In this document: in pieces, positions 33,932-44,545 of the stretch
Numbering within the stretch: position 1 is the first letter of the stretch
Layout: each line of letters starts with the position of its first letter
NCBI RefSeq assembly: GCF_013348805.1
Contig: NZ_CP054690.1
Coordinates: 1,674,001-1,738,000 of the forward strand
Direction: 5' to 3'
DNA: 64,000 bases
DNA from: Rhodococcus sp. W8901
Lineage (GTDB): Bacteria > Actinomycetota > Actinomycetes > Mycobacteriales > Mycobacteriaceae
Position numbers and translations under genes: made by a program
The notes under the pieces: generated by a model
Databases searched by the model: none
The model's input: only the letters and a program-made list of their open reading frames with translations
What the model was told of the DNA's origin: nothing

Positions 33932-34501
33932 ATGGGATTCAGCCGCGCCGAACTCGAGTCGTTCCGGGACAAGGAGGTCCCGGACCTGATCGGTCCGGGG
34001 TGTCGCCTGCTGTTCGTGGGCATCAACCCGGGGCTGTGGACGGCCGCCACCGGGGCGCATTTCGCGCGCCCGGGCAACCGCTTCTATCCGGCGCTGCTGC
34101 GGGGCGGGCTCGTCGACCGGCCGATCGATCCCACCGCCGGCATGTCCGACGCCGACCGCGACCTGCTCGTCCGGCGCGGCGTCGGCATCACGAATCTTGT
34201 TGCGCGCGCGACGGCCCGGGCCGACGAGCTCACCGCGGCGGAGTTGCGGGCGGGCGGACAGCGGCTACGCGACGTGGTGGCGACGGTGCGCCCGCGGGTG
34301 GTCGCGGTCGCCGGGATCACCGCCTACCGAGCCGCGTTCGGCGCGCGGGCGGCGCAGAAGGGCCGGCAGCCCGACGGCTTCGAGGGTGCCGAGTTGTGGG
34401 TGGTGCCGAACCCGAGCGGGCTCAACGCGCACGACACCGTCGACTCCCTTGCACACGCGTATCGCGCCGCGGCCGTCGAGGCAGGGGTGATCGTGGACTG
34501 A
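33932..34501 (+). CDS. mug: Mismatch-specific (G/U, G/T) DNA glycosylase, Mug type
   Basis: A 189-residue uracil-DNA-glycosylase-superfamily enzyme that removes U or T opposite G. The active-site motif FVGINPGLWTAATG (Asn) and the NPSGLNAH motif that inserts into DNA are both present. The ATG at 33932 is preferred; GTG at 33914 would add six residues. Neighbours are unrelated. Confidence 0.9.
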   Translation: MGFSRAELESFRDKEVPDLIGPGCRLLFVGINPGLWTAATGAHFARPGNRFYPALLRGGLVDRPIDPTAGMSDADRDLLVRRGVGITNLVARATARADELTAAELRAGGQRLRDVVATVRPRVVAVAGITAYRAAFGARAAQKGRQPDGFEGAELWVVPNPSGLNAHDTVDSLAHAYRAAAVEAGVIVD

Positions 34502-34581
34502 CGTTTTCCGGTGGAGACCGGTCTCGTGCCGTCCTCGCGAATCGGGACACAGTGGGGGCGCCGTCGAGGCACACTCGGAGG

Positions 34582-35280
34582 ATGGCGGAGATCCGGCGCG
34601 GACGGTGGCATCGGCTGTGGACCAACGGTCTGATGGTGCTGATCGCGTTGGCGTTCGGGCTGGTGGGAGCCCCCCGCGCGGGCGCGGCGGTCGATTCGGT
34701 GATCTTCGCCGGCACCTCGAACCAGGTCATCACGGTCTTCGCCCCGACACCGGAGGCAACAGTCGCGGAACTCACGGCATGGGAGCGGGGCGCCGACGGC
34801 GTCTGGCACGCGGTTGCCGGGCCGGTGGTCGCGCAGGTCGGCGCGGAAGGGATCGGGGCGGCGAGCGAATTCTCGGTCCGCACCCCGGCCGGGGTGTTCC
34901 CGCTGACCGGGGCCTTCGGCCGGCTTCCCGATCCGGGCACCGCGATGCCGTACTTCCGCACCGATGTGCAGGACTGGTGGGATTCGAACCCCGCCTCACC
35001 CGGTTACAACACACACGTGCGGCAGTCGGTCAGCCCGGGCGCCGCCAGCGAGAACCTGTACGCCGCCGGTGCGGCGTACGACTACGCTGCGGTGATCGGA
35101 TACAACTCCGCGCGCACGCCCGGCGCAGGATCGGCAATCTTCCTGCACGTCACCGACGGCGCTCCGACGGCTGGTTGCGTTGCGATCGACCGTGATTCGC
35201 TGGCGTCGATTCTCGGCCGACTCGACCCCGCACGGCACCCGTTGATCGCCATCGGCGTGGGGGAGGCGCCGCGGCCGTGA
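34582..35280 (+). CDS. L,D-transpeptidase (YkuD)-family secreted protein
   Basis: A 232-residue exported protein with a signal peptide (GLMVLIALAFGLVGAPRAGA). The catalytic stretch SAIFLHVTDGAPTAGCVAID matches YkuD-type HxxxxxxSxGC/VxM with the Cys nucleophile. A FSVRTPAGVFPLTGAFG strand precedes it, as in LpxTG-free stand-alone members. Such enzymes make or remodel 3-3 peptidoglycan links. RBS GGAGG. It overlaps the next gene by 4 bp. Confidence 0.85.
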   Translation: MAEIRRGRWHRLWTNGLMVLIALAFGLVGAPRAGAAVDSVIFAGTSNQVITVFAPTPEATVAELTAWERGADGVWHAVAGPVVAQVGAEGIGAASEFSVRTPAGVFPLTGAFGRLPDPGTAMPYFRTDVQDWWDSNPASPGYNTHVRQSVSPGAASENLYAAGAAYDYAAVIGYNSARTPGAGSAIFLHVTDGAPTAGCVAIDRDSLASILGRLDPARHPLIAIGVGEAPRP

Positions 35281-35879
35281 CCGGCGAGGGTTCGGCCCTG
35301 CCACTGTTCGCCACCGAACCGACCGCGGCGGTGATCCTCGCATTCGCGTTCGTCGCGTTGCTGTACTCCGAGTACCGGATCGGGCGAACTCATGCCGGCG
35401 GTGGCTCACACCGTGACGGATGGACCGGTCCCGCTGTCGGGCTCGGCCTGATGGTCTCGTATGTCGGTGGGGCGGCGGTGAGCGTGCTGGTGTCGACGAC
35501 GGTGATCACGACGGGCGCGTGGTGGTACTTCTGGATCGGCCTGCTGGTGGCCGCGGCCGGGCAGGGACTGCGGCTGCGGGCGGTCCACGAACTCGGGGCG
35601 TCGTTCACATTCCAGGTGCAGACCGCACCGGGGCAGTCGGTGATCGACACCGGTCTCTACCGGCGGATCCGGCATCCGTCGTACACCGGTGCACTGGTGT
35701 GCGCGTTGGGATTCACGGTCGCCTATACGAACTGGCTCGCACCGCTGACGGTGCTCGCCCTGGCCGCCGCGTACGTGGTCCGGATTCCACACGAGGAGCG
35801 GGTGCTCGTCGACGGGCTGGGGGAGCCGTACCGCCAGTACATGCGCCGGACCAAGCGGCTGGTTCCGTACGTGCTGTAG
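35277..35879 (+). CDS. Isoprenylcysteine carboxyl-methyltransferase (ICMT)-family protein
   Basis: A 200-residue membrane protein with about five helices. The C-terminal block TGLYRRIRHPSYTGALVCAL ... HEERVLVDGLGEPYRQYMRR is the ICMT/phospholipid-methyltransferase SAM-binding signature (RHPxY and ExE...Y). Bacterial members methylate unknown acceptors. GTG start overlapping the transpeptidase stop; a hairpin follows the gene. Confidence 0.85.
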   Translation: MTGEGSALPLFATEPTAAVILAFAFVALLYSEYRIGRTHAGGGSHRDGWTGPAVGLGLMVSYVGGAAVSVLVSTTVITTGAWWYFWIGLLVAAAGQGLRLRAVHELGASFTFQVQTAPGQSVIDTGLYRRIRHPSYTGALVCALGFTVAYTNWLAPLTVLALAAAYVVRIPHEERVLVDGLGEPYRQYMRRTKRLVPYVL

Positions 35880-35889
35880 CCGCGGGACG

Positions 35890-35929
35890 CCGAAGGCCCG
35901 GCGGAGCGAATGCTCCACCGGGCCTTCGG
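35890..35929. terminator. Bidirectional hairpin between ICMT-like gene and fumarase
   Basis: CCGAAGGCCCGG with GGAGC pairs with GCTCC and CCGGGCCTTCGG around a 4-nt loop; it serves both convergent genes. Confidence 0.85.
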
Positions 35930-35945
35930 TGTTCGACGCGCAGGC

Positions 35946-37643
<1,698 letters not shown>

Positions 37644-37879
37644 CATCTCTCCTGAACACGGGGGTGCGAAGTTCGACGTTCAGGCTAGCCGCGTGGCGCG
37701 AGCGGCCCGAATCGGGGCGTCCGGTGCGCGCATATCATCGAGGTGTGCCGAACATCGTGTGTTCGAGGTCACCGCAGTGGACCCGCAGATTTCCGTAGGC
37801 TTGTATAAATAACAACCGGATAACGATCTGCAGCGCGTCGTCTCGTGACGAGCCGCAGGGGTTGGGGGCAGCACCGCAT

Positions 37880-38659
37880 ATGACTGTCGAAACTGTGGGC
37901 GTGGGCCATTCCGTGAATTCCGGCCTCGGCCACACGTCGGGACTGCATCGGATCCGAGCAGCGCACGCCTGGCTCGACGTGGCCGTCGTCGTCGCGGTGC
38001 TCGTATCGACCAATCTCATCGCGCACTTCACCACGCCGTGGGCGAGTATCGCGACCGTGCCGATCTCCGCGGTGATCCTGGTTGCCCTCACTCGCCGCCG
38101 TGGCCTGGGCTGGGCCGAACTGGGGCTCTCGCCCCGGCACTGGCGCAAGGGTTCGCTGTACGCGCTCGCGTCCGTCGGGCTGGTGCTCGCGGTGGTCGGG
38201 ATCGGGATCGCGCTGCCCCTCACCCGCCAGTTCTTCATGGCCGACCGCTACGCCACCATTTCCGGTGCCCTGATCGCGTCGATGATCGTGATCCCGCTGC
38301 AGACGGTCATCCCGGAGGAACTCGCGTTCCGCGGTGTGTTGCAGGGGACGCTGTCCCGGGTCTCCGGCGCCCGCGGCGTCTTCGCGGCCGGTTCGCTCAT
38401 GTTCGGCCTGTGGCACATTGCGTCGTCGCTGGGGCTGACCACCAGCAATCGTGGTCTCACCGGGATCCTGGGTGGCGGGTTCGTCGGCCAGGTCCTCGGT
38501 ATCGCGGGTGCGGTCGCCGTGACCGCCGCGGCCGGCTTCGTCTTCACGTGGTTGCGCCGCCGCAGCGGCAGCCTGCTGGCCCCGATCGCGCTGCACTGGT
38601 CGCTCAACGGCATCGGTGCCCTCGCCGCGGCCCTGGTCTGGCACGCCTCCCTGGGCTAG
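37880..38659 (+). CDS. CPBP-family intramembrane metalloprotease
   Basis: A 259-residue protein with about eight membrane helices. The Abi/CPBP motifs are present: EELAFRG (EExxxR), LMFGLWHIA (FxxxH) and LHWSLNG (HxxxN/B). In other bacteria the family includes CAAX-type proteases and bacteriocin self-immunity proteins. ATG at 37880; TATAAAT about 80 bp upstream may be a -10 element. It overlaps the next gene's stop. Confidence 0.85.
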   Translation: MTVETVGVGHSVNSGLGHTSGLHRIRAAHAWLDVAVVVAVLVSTNLIAHFTTPWASIATVPISAVILVALTRRRGLGWAELGLSPRHWRKGSLYALASVGLVLAVVGIGIALPLTRQFFMADRYATISGALIASMIVIPLQTVIPEELAFRGVLQGTLSRVSGARGVFAAGSLMFGLWHIASSLGLTTSNRGLTGILGGGFVGQVLGIAGAVAVTAAAGFVFTWLRRRSGSLLAPIALHWSLNGIGALAAALVWHASLG

Positions 38660-39780
38660 GCCTTCTCGGTGACGCCCGCGAGCGTGACGCCTCGGAACTC
38701 CGCGAGCGCCGCCGCCTGCTCGTCCAGCGAGCGGCGATCGGATTTCGACAGCTTCTCCCACGGCGTCACCTCGATCGAGAGCTTCTTGCCCGATGTCCGC
38801 GGCCGCCACAGTCCGACGATCTCGCCGCCGATCGCGATCGCGCCGGGACGCCCGAGCGTGGGCCACAGCGCCTTGCGGCGCGCCTCGTCGGAGACGAGGA
38901 GTTCGCGATCCTTCAGCTGCAGATAGGGGTCGAACGGGCCGAGCAGGCGCGCGGATCGATCCGGTGGCGCGGCACCCAGCCCGTCGCGGTCGGAGGCGAG
39001 CATCGAGCGCGGCGCGCCCCCGACGACCACGTTCACCGTGTCGTCGGGCCAGTGCGCCTTGACGTCCTTGACCGGGGCGTCGATGTAGGCGGCGACGGCC
39101 TTCGGGTCGGCGGGGCCGAAGAAACGCAGGTAGCCGCGGATCACGTCGAACCGCGGATCCGCGTCGGCACCGGTGCGGGTGTACGGCTTCGATCCCCATC
39201 CGGGGATGCGTTCGAGAACCGGCGGCGAGGTGTTCGGGCGTAACTCGAGCCCGGCCTGCAGGGCCGCGAGCCGGAACGGCATCTCGTACATGTGGGTGGC
39301 GTTGCACGGCCGGCAGAACCGCAGGTACGGCTCGCTCATCCGGGCGGTCAGTGCCGCCGACATCTCGCCCTTGACGGTGGGGGCGTCGACGATCTCCCGC
39401 ATCGCACCCGCGACCTCCCGCAGCGCGTCGAGCGTCCCGATCCCGGCCGCCTTCAGCGGACGGTTGGCGTCGAAGATGCGTTTGGCGGCGTCGGCGTCCG
39501 ACAGGGGCGCGGTGGCGACGGCGACCTGCGGCAGGTCCGCCCGCCGGTAGCTGTGCGGGGCGCCGCGCAGCGTCCAGGCGAGCGCCAGGTCGCCGGGGGA
39601 GGCCTGCGGTGTGCCGCGCACGAACAGGGCCCACGCGGCGCCGTCGGGTCCGGTGTTCTGGATCCCGAGATCGAGGATGTCGCAGTCGGTGGGTCCGGTG
39701 GCGATCCCGCTGCCACGATCGAGTTGCTGGACGTGCCAGCGATACGAGAGCACCTGAGCGCGTGTGACTTCGACAGTCAT
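38656..39780 (-). CDS. Winged-helix AlkZ-like DNA-binding protein
   Basis: A 374-residue protein of the winged-helix DNA-binding domain family (HTH_42), which includes the DNA glycosylases AlkZ and YcaQ. TRAQVLSYRWHVQQLDRG at the start, GAPHSYRRADLPQVAVATAP and RSARLLGPFDPYLQLKDREL, as well as RPRTSGKKLSIEVTPWEKLS, are in the expected order. AlkZ uses a QxQ/QxD pair for crosslink repair; the equivalent pair here is not clear, so enzymatic activity is unproven. Confidence 0.75.
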   Translation of the reverse strand: MTVEVTRAQVLSYRWHVQQLDRGSGIATGPTDCDILDLGIQNTGPDGAAWALFVRGTPQASPGDLALAWTLRGAPHSYRRADLPQVAVATAPLSDADAAKRIFDANRPLKAAGIGTLDALREVAGAMREIVDAPTVKGEMSAALTARMSEPYLRFCRPCNATHMYEMPFRLAALQAGLELRPNTSPPVLERIPGWGSKPYTRTGADADPRFDVIRGYLRFFGPADPKAVAAYIDAPVKDVKAHWPDDTVNVVVGGAPRSMLASDRDGLGAAPPDRSARLLGPFDPYLQLKDRELLVSDEARRKALWPTLGRPGAIAIGGEIVGLWRPRTSGKKLSIEVTPWEKLSKSDRRSLDEQAAALAEFRGVTLAGVTEKA

Positions 39781-39804
39781 GGCGCGAGTGTAAGGCCGGT
39801 CACT

Positions 39805-39821
39805 GACAGCTATCGGCTGTC
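39805..39821. promoter_or_regulatory. Candidate TetR operator
   Basis: GACAGC-TATCG-GCTGTC, 15 bp before the TetR start and within the divergent promoter region shared with the AlkZ-like gene. Confidence 0.45.
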
Positions 39822-39835
39822 TTTAGACTCCCGGT

Positions 39836-40432
39836 ATGGGAACTGAACCCGCCGAGCAGTTGTCGTTGCGTGAACTGCAGAAGCGTCAGAGTCGAGCGCA
39901 TCTGCTGGAAGCGGCGGCACGGCTGATCGGTGAGCGTGGGTTCCGGGAAACCACGATCGACGACATCGCCAAGGCCGCCGGGGCGAGTCGGGCCACCCTC
40001 TACGCCTACTTCCCGAGCAAGGACGCGATCGTCCAGGCCGTCGTGGAGGAGATGTGGGATCGGGCCGAATCGCTGTACCGGGACTTCGGACGGCTGCCGG
40101 ATTGGTCGCGGGCCACGATCCGTGCCTGGGTGCAGAGCGTGGTCGACGCGTGGGAAGTGAGCCGCGACAAGCTGCGGGTGCAGGCCGCCGGACTGGTGCG
40201 GTTCGACGAGTTCTATCTGGACTACCACCGCCGGTTCGTCGACGCCCTCACCGCGAACGCCGAGCTGTGGAGTCGATTCGATGCCGCCGACGCGGAGCGC
40301 CGGGCGCTGCTGCTGATCAGCGGACTGGAGCTGTTCCTCAACACGTGGCTCGTCCGCGGCTGGGACGCCGACCGTGACGGTGCCATCGACACCGTCACGG
40401 ACGTGTGGTGCGCCGCCCTCACCCGAACATGA
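39836..40432 (+). CDS. TetR-family transcriptional regulator
   Basis: A 198-residue repressor. The helix-turn-helix TIDDIAKAAGASRATLYAYF followed by PSKDAIVQAV is canonical. The C-terminal ligand domain is alpha-helical (TetR_C type). ATG at 39836 lies just after an inverted repeat that may be its own operator. It converges on the esterase gene with a 14-bp overlap and may control the esterase/SDR/BVMO cluster (inference). Confidence 0.9.
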   Translation: MGTEPAEQLSLRELQKRQSRAHLLEAAARLIGERGFRETTIDDIAKAAGASRATLYAYFPSKDAIVQAVVEEMWDRAESLYRDFGRLPDWSRATIRAWVQSVVDAWEVSRDKLRVQAAGLVRFDEFYLDYHRRFVDALTANAELWSRFDAADAERRALLLISGLELFLNTWLVRGWDADRDGAIDTVTDVWCAALTRT

Positions 40433-41348
40433 ACTTGGCCCGCATCAGGCCGCCGATCTCGGCGAGCGCCAGACGGGCACGGACGTGACGGTCGGCGTGC
40501 ATCAGGAATCCGTGTGCGACACCGGGATAACGTAGAACGGCAGTCTGCACACCGGCGTCGCGCAGCCGGTGTCCGTACTCCTCGGCGCCATCTCGGCTGG
40601 GGTCGTGCGACGCGGTGACGATGATGGCCGCGGGCAATCCGGACAGGTCCTCGGCGAGACTGGGCACACCGTACGGATGGTCCGCGCCCGGATCGTCGCC
40701 GAGATACAGGTTCTTGGTCCACGCGAAGTCGCCCGCGGTGATGATCGGGCCGTCCGCGAACTCCAGAACCGACGGCCGGGTGTCGTCCCGGTCGATGCCG
40801 GCGTAGATGTGCAGCTGGAACACCAGTGGCACCCCGCCCTCCTCGCGGATCTGCAGCGCGGCGCCGGCCGCGAGCGTCGCGCCCGCGCTGTCCCCGGCCA
40901 CGGCGATCCGCGCCGGATCGGCCCCGAGGTCGGCGGCGTTCGCGCCGAGCCACTGCACCGAGAAGTAGGCCTCGTCGGTGGCGACCGGATACCGGTGCTC
41001 GGGGGCGAGCCGGTAGTCCACGCTGACTACGACCGCCTCGGCGGCCTGCGCGAGCATCCGGGCGAGGATGTCGAACGTGTCGACGCTCCCGATGACCAGT
41101 CCGCCGCCGTGGAAGTACACGATCGCCGGGAGATCCGGCGCGTCCACCGGACGGTAGATCCGGAGCGGCAGGGGCCCGTGCGGTCCGTCGAGGACGCGGT
41201 CCTCGACGCTGTGCATGTCGGGTCCGGGGCGTCGAGGTAGGGCGTCCAGTGCCGCGCGTGCGGCCTCGACGCCGGCCTCGTGCATGGGTACCCAGTTGTC
41301 CTGGCGGGTGCCCAGATAGGAAGCCACATCGGGATCGAGCTCGAGCAT
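40419..41348 (-). CDS. Alpha/beta hydrolase, HSL/acetyl-esterase family
   Basis: A 309-residue carboxylesterase. The oxyanion motif VYFHGGGLVIG and the nucleophile elbow VAGDSAGATLA are the hormone-sensitive-lipase family marks; catalytic Asp (ASHDPSRDGAEEYG) and His (GVAHGFLMH) complete the triad. RBS AGGAG before the ATG at 41348. Next to a Baeyer-Villiger monooxygenase, it is well placed to cleave the ester that enzyme makes. Confidence 0.9.
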   Translation of the reverse strand: MLELDPDVASYLGTRQDNWVPMHEAGVEAARAALDALPRRPGPDMHSVEDRVLDGPHGPLPLRIYRPVDAPDLPAIVYFHGGGLVIGSVDTFDILARMLAQAAEAVVVSVDYRLAPEHRYPVATDEAYFSVQWLGANAADLGADPARIAVAGDSAGATLAAGAALQIREEGGVPLVFQLHIYAGIDRDDTRPSVLEFADGPIITAGDFAWTKNLYLGDDPGADHPYGVPSLAEDLSGLPAAIIVTASHDPSRDGAEEYGHRLRDAGVQTAVLRYPGVAHGFLMHADRHVRARLALAEIGGLMRAKFMFG

Positions 41349-41374
41349 GATGGGATTCTCCTGGTGATCGGGGG

Positions 41375-42310
41375 TCAGGCCTGGACCTTGCCGGTGACGT
41401 CGGGCGCGATCTTCACCGCGGCCCAGTCCGCGCGCGCCTGGGGGCTCATGCGGCCGACGAACGCGTCGAGGTGCGACCACATGGACGGCGGGATGATCAT
41501 GTCGTCGGGTTGCATCACCTGATCGATCAGCGCGGGCCAGCTCTCGGGGGAGTGGTCGGAGGCCAGTGCACCGGCCGTCTCGGCCTGAACGACGCGGGCG
41601 ACGAGACCGCCGCCCACGGCGAACGCCTCGCCGGTGATCGCCGTGTCGGCGTGGAGCAGGTAGGTCGCGAATGCAGCAACGGCTTCGGGCGGGAAGTGCG
41701 ACTGCAGGAACTCGCCGAATCCGGGCTGCTCGATCCCGGCGGTGGAGCGCGTCCACGCCGACGGGAGGATCGCGTTGGACCGGACACCGTCCCGCGTCCC
41801 GAGGATCGCCTGGGTGCGGGTGAGCGAGAGGATTCCGCCCTTCGCGGCGGCGTAGCCCGGCATGGCCGGAGCGCCGAAGCTGCCGCTCGACGAGATGTTG
41901 AGGATGCGTCCGTTTCCGTTGGCGGACAGGTGCGTCCAGGCCGACTCGCTGATCCGGTTGGCGCCACGGAGGTGCACGTCGATCAACGTATCGAAGTTGC
42001 CACCGGCTCCCGCGTTGTTGATGACGATGTCCAGGCGCCCGAACGCGTCGACGGCGGCCTGGACGATCGCGTCCGCCTCGGTCACGACGTCGCCGGTGAC
42101 CCCGATCGCGGAACCGCCGTCCTCGGTGATCAGCCGCACGGCCTCCTCGGTGCCGGGGGTGCTGGCCGACCCGCTCCAGTCCCGGCCGAGGTCGTTGACG
42201 ACCACCGCACAACCCCGGGCGGCGAGGAGGCGGGCGTATGCGAGCCCGAGTCCGAACGTGGACACGCCGGTGATGAGGGCGACTTGTCCGTCGAATCGCA
42301 GAGGGTCCAT
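41375..42310 (-). CDS. SDR oxidoreductase (17-beta-HSD4-like)
   Basis: A 311-residue dehydrogenase with cofactor motif ALITGVSTFGLGLAYARLLA, NNAGAGG and catalytic YAAAK. The VVVNDLGRDWSGS segment is like the MFE-2/HSD17B4 subgroup that oxidises 3-hydroxyacyl-CoA or hydroxysteroid substrates. ATG at 42310 with AAAGGTG upstream. Same strand and operon as the esterase, divergent from the BVMO. Confidence 0.85.
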   Translation of the reverse strand: MDPLRFDGQVALITGVSTFGLGLAYARLLAARGCAVVVNDLGRDWSGSASTPGTEEAVRLITEDGGSAIGVTGDVVTEADAIVQAAVDAFGRLDIVINNAGAGGNFDTLIDVHLRGANRISESAWTHLSANGNGRILNISSSGSFGAPAMPGYAAAKGGILSLTRTQAILGTRDGVRSNAILPSAWTRSTAGIEQPGFGEFLQSHFPPEAVAAFATYLLHADTAITGEAFAVGGGLVARVVQAETAGALASDHSPESWPALIDQVMQPDDMIIPPSMWSHLDAFVGRMSPQARADWAAVKIAPDVTGKVQA

Positions 42311-42422
42311 GACAGGCAACACCTTTCGTGTGGTGAATCCGCGGATGCGGGCTCCGCGCGGGTGGCGATGGTGGGACGGTAGCCCACCCGGGACGTCTTC
42401 GGTAGACCTTTGGGCAAAAAGT

Positions 42423-42437
42423 CAGACTGACAGTCTG
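42423..42437. promoter_or_regulatory. 15-bp palindrome in SDR/BVMO divergent promoter
   Basis: CAGACTG-A-CAGTCTG, perfect arms of 7 bp, midway between the divergent SDR and BVMO genes; a typical TetR-type operator layout. Confidence 0.5.
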
Positions 42438-42585
42438 CTAAACGGGATATTGGTATGGACACGGGCTGTCGGGTGGCCTAATGTCCCGATTCACGCCGCC
42501 GCCGGTCCCGGTCATGCGGTAGGTACTCCTGCTCCACGACGAACGCCACCAGGCCTCGGACATTCAGGCCTGCAAGGAGATTCCC

Positions 42586-44520
42586 ATGACATCAAGTACC
42601 ACTGCACCACGGTTCGCGGCAGACGACTCGGTCGATCCCGGGCTGCTGCGGGCCCACCTTCGCCTCGCTGACCCGGCCGTCCTGTTGGCGGTGCTCGCGC
42701 AGCTCACGGGTGATCATGCGGTGCTCGATCACCACGTCGACGCCATCTCGCACATCTCGGACCCGCCCGAGATGGCGGCCGTGGCGGACAGCGACACGGT
42801 CGCCGAGATCATCGAACGTTTGGTGGACGTGCTCGGGTCGGAGGAGCGGCCCGCGCCGGACCTCGCGCCCGACGACCCGGCCTTCTTCGCCCGGCTCGCC
42901 CCGCTCGCACTTGGGGTGGCGATGGGCGAGGAGTTCTTGCCGATGCTGCTCGAGCAGGGCGGATTCCACTCCGCCCGACCTGTGCTCCCGCGCACGACGC
43001 CGCTGCCCGCCGACCTGGACGTGGCGATCATCGGTGGCGGCCTGGCGGGGATCGCGGCGGCCGTCGCCGCGACAAAGGAGGGCATCGCGTACCGGATCTA
43101 CGAGCGCAACGAGGACGTCGGCGGAACCTGGCTGATCCAGAACTATCCCGGCGTCGGGGTCGACACGCCGTCGTCGTACTACTCGCTGTCGACCGAGCTG
43201 AACCCCGACTGGACCAGCTACTACCCGAAGGGCGGCGAGTACCAGGACTACCTGCGCGGCGTCGCGGACCGGCACGGGATCCGCCGCCACACCCGCTTCG
43301 GCACCGAGGTGGAATCGCTGGTCTGGGACGACGCGTCCTACCGGTGGAACATCCACGTGCGCAGCGCGGACGGCACTCGATCGACCGAGCACGCCGCGGC
43401 GGTGATCACCGCCGCGGGCTACCTCAACCGCCCGCAGTTCCCTCCGGTGGAGGGTCGGAAGACGTTCGCGGGCATCAGCATCCACTCGGGGGAGTGGGAT
43501 CCGGCCCTGGACCTGACCGGCAAGAGGGTCGCGGTGATCGGAGCCGGCTGCACGTCGGCCCAGATCGTCGATTCGATCGTCGACGACGTGCGACACCTGA
43601 CGCTCTTCCAGCGGCAGCCGCACTGGGTCGCGCCCCGCAAGCGGGACAGCGACGACGTACCCGAGCATCATCGATGGCTCTCTCGGCACGTGCCGTACTA
43701 CGCGAACTGGCTGCGACTCAAGGCGTTCTGGGGATCGGCGGACAGCGCCTACCCGGTGGTGATCGTCGACCCCGAATGGGCCGCGTCGCACCTGTCGATC
43801 TCCCGCGCCAACGACATGCTGCTGCAGGACTGCCTCGCTTACATCGACCGGACCTTCGGGGCCGGGTCGGAGCTGGCGACCAAGGTGACGCCCGACTTCG
43901 CGCCGTTCGGCAAGCGCATCATCCGGGATCCGGGCGGCTACTACCCGGCGCTCACCCGCGAGCACGTCGAGGTGGTCGCGGCCGAGCCGGCCCGCGTCAC
44001 ACCGGAGGGGATCGTGACCCCCGACGGGGATCTGATCGAACTCGACGCCATCGTCTATGCCACCGGCTTCCACCTGGACTTCCTGTCCACCATGGAGATC
44101 CGGGGACGGGACGGCAAGTTGCTCACCGAGGAATGGGCCGGTAACGATCCGCGCGCCTACCGCGGTGGGACCGTGCCCGGGTTCCCGAATCTGTTCATCA
44201 CCTCGGCGCCCAATGCCAACCCGAGCCATGGCGCCGGCAACAACTTCGGTATCGAGGTGGCGGTCCACTACATCGTCGAGTGCCTGCACCTGCTGGCCGA
44301 GCGCGGGGCACGATCCCTCGAGCCGACCTGCGCGGCGTACGACGCGTACGTCGAGGAGATCGATCGCGCCATGGAGAAGACGGTCTGGACGCACACCCCC
44401 GGCGCCCACACCTACTACCGCAACGACAGCGGCCGCGTGATCGTGGCCAGCCCGTGGCGCCTGGTCGACGTCTGGCAGCAGCACCGGACTCCGATCGAGG
44501 AGCACTTCGTCATTCGCTAG
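42586..44520 (+). CDS. Baeyer-Villiger monooxygenase, HAPMO-like type
   Basis: A 644-residue FAD/NADPH monooxygenase turning ketones into esters or lactones with O2. Two Rossmann motifs (VAIIGGGLAGIAAAVAA; VAVIGAGCTSAQIVDSI) flank the BVMO fingerprint FAGISIHSGEWD (FxGxxxHxxxW-type). A long N-terminal helical extension of about 140 residues matches 4-hydroxyacetophenone-monooxygenase-like members. Followed by an MFS gene 26 bp on, and divergent from an SDR/esterase pair. Confidence 0.92.
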   Translation: MTSSTTAPRFAADDSVDPGLLRAHLRLADPAVLLAVLAQLTGDHAVLDHHVDAISHISDPPEMAAVADSDTVAEIIERLVDVLGSEERPAPDLAPDDPAFFARLAPLALGVAMGEEFLPMLLEQGGFHSARPVLPRTTPLPADLDVAIIGGGLAGIAAAVAATKEGIAYRIYERNEDVGGTWLIQNYPGVGVDTPSSYYSLSTELNPDWTSYYPKGGEYQDYLRGVADRHGIRRHTRFGTEVESLVWDDASYRWNIHVRSADGTRSTEHAAAVITAAGYLNRPQFPPVEGRKTFAGISIHSGEWDPALDLTGKRVAVIGAGCTSAQIVDSIVDDVRHLTLFQRQPHWVAPRKRDSDDVPEHHRWLSRHVPYYANWLRLKAFWGSADSAYPVVIVDPEWAASHLSISRANDMLLQDCLAYIDRTFGAGSELATKVTPDFAPFGKRIIRDPGGYYPALTREHVEVVAAEPARVTPEGIVTPDGDLIELDAIVYATGFHLDFLSTMEIRGRDGKLLTEEWAGNDPRAYRGGTVPGFPNLFITSAPNANPSHGAGNNFGIEVAVHYIVECLHLLAERGARSLEPTCAAYDAYVEEIDRAMEKTVWTHTPGAHTYYRNDSGRVIVASPWRLVDVWQQHRTPIEEHFVIR

Positions 44521-44545
44521 CCCACGAGTGAAAGGGAGTCATGTC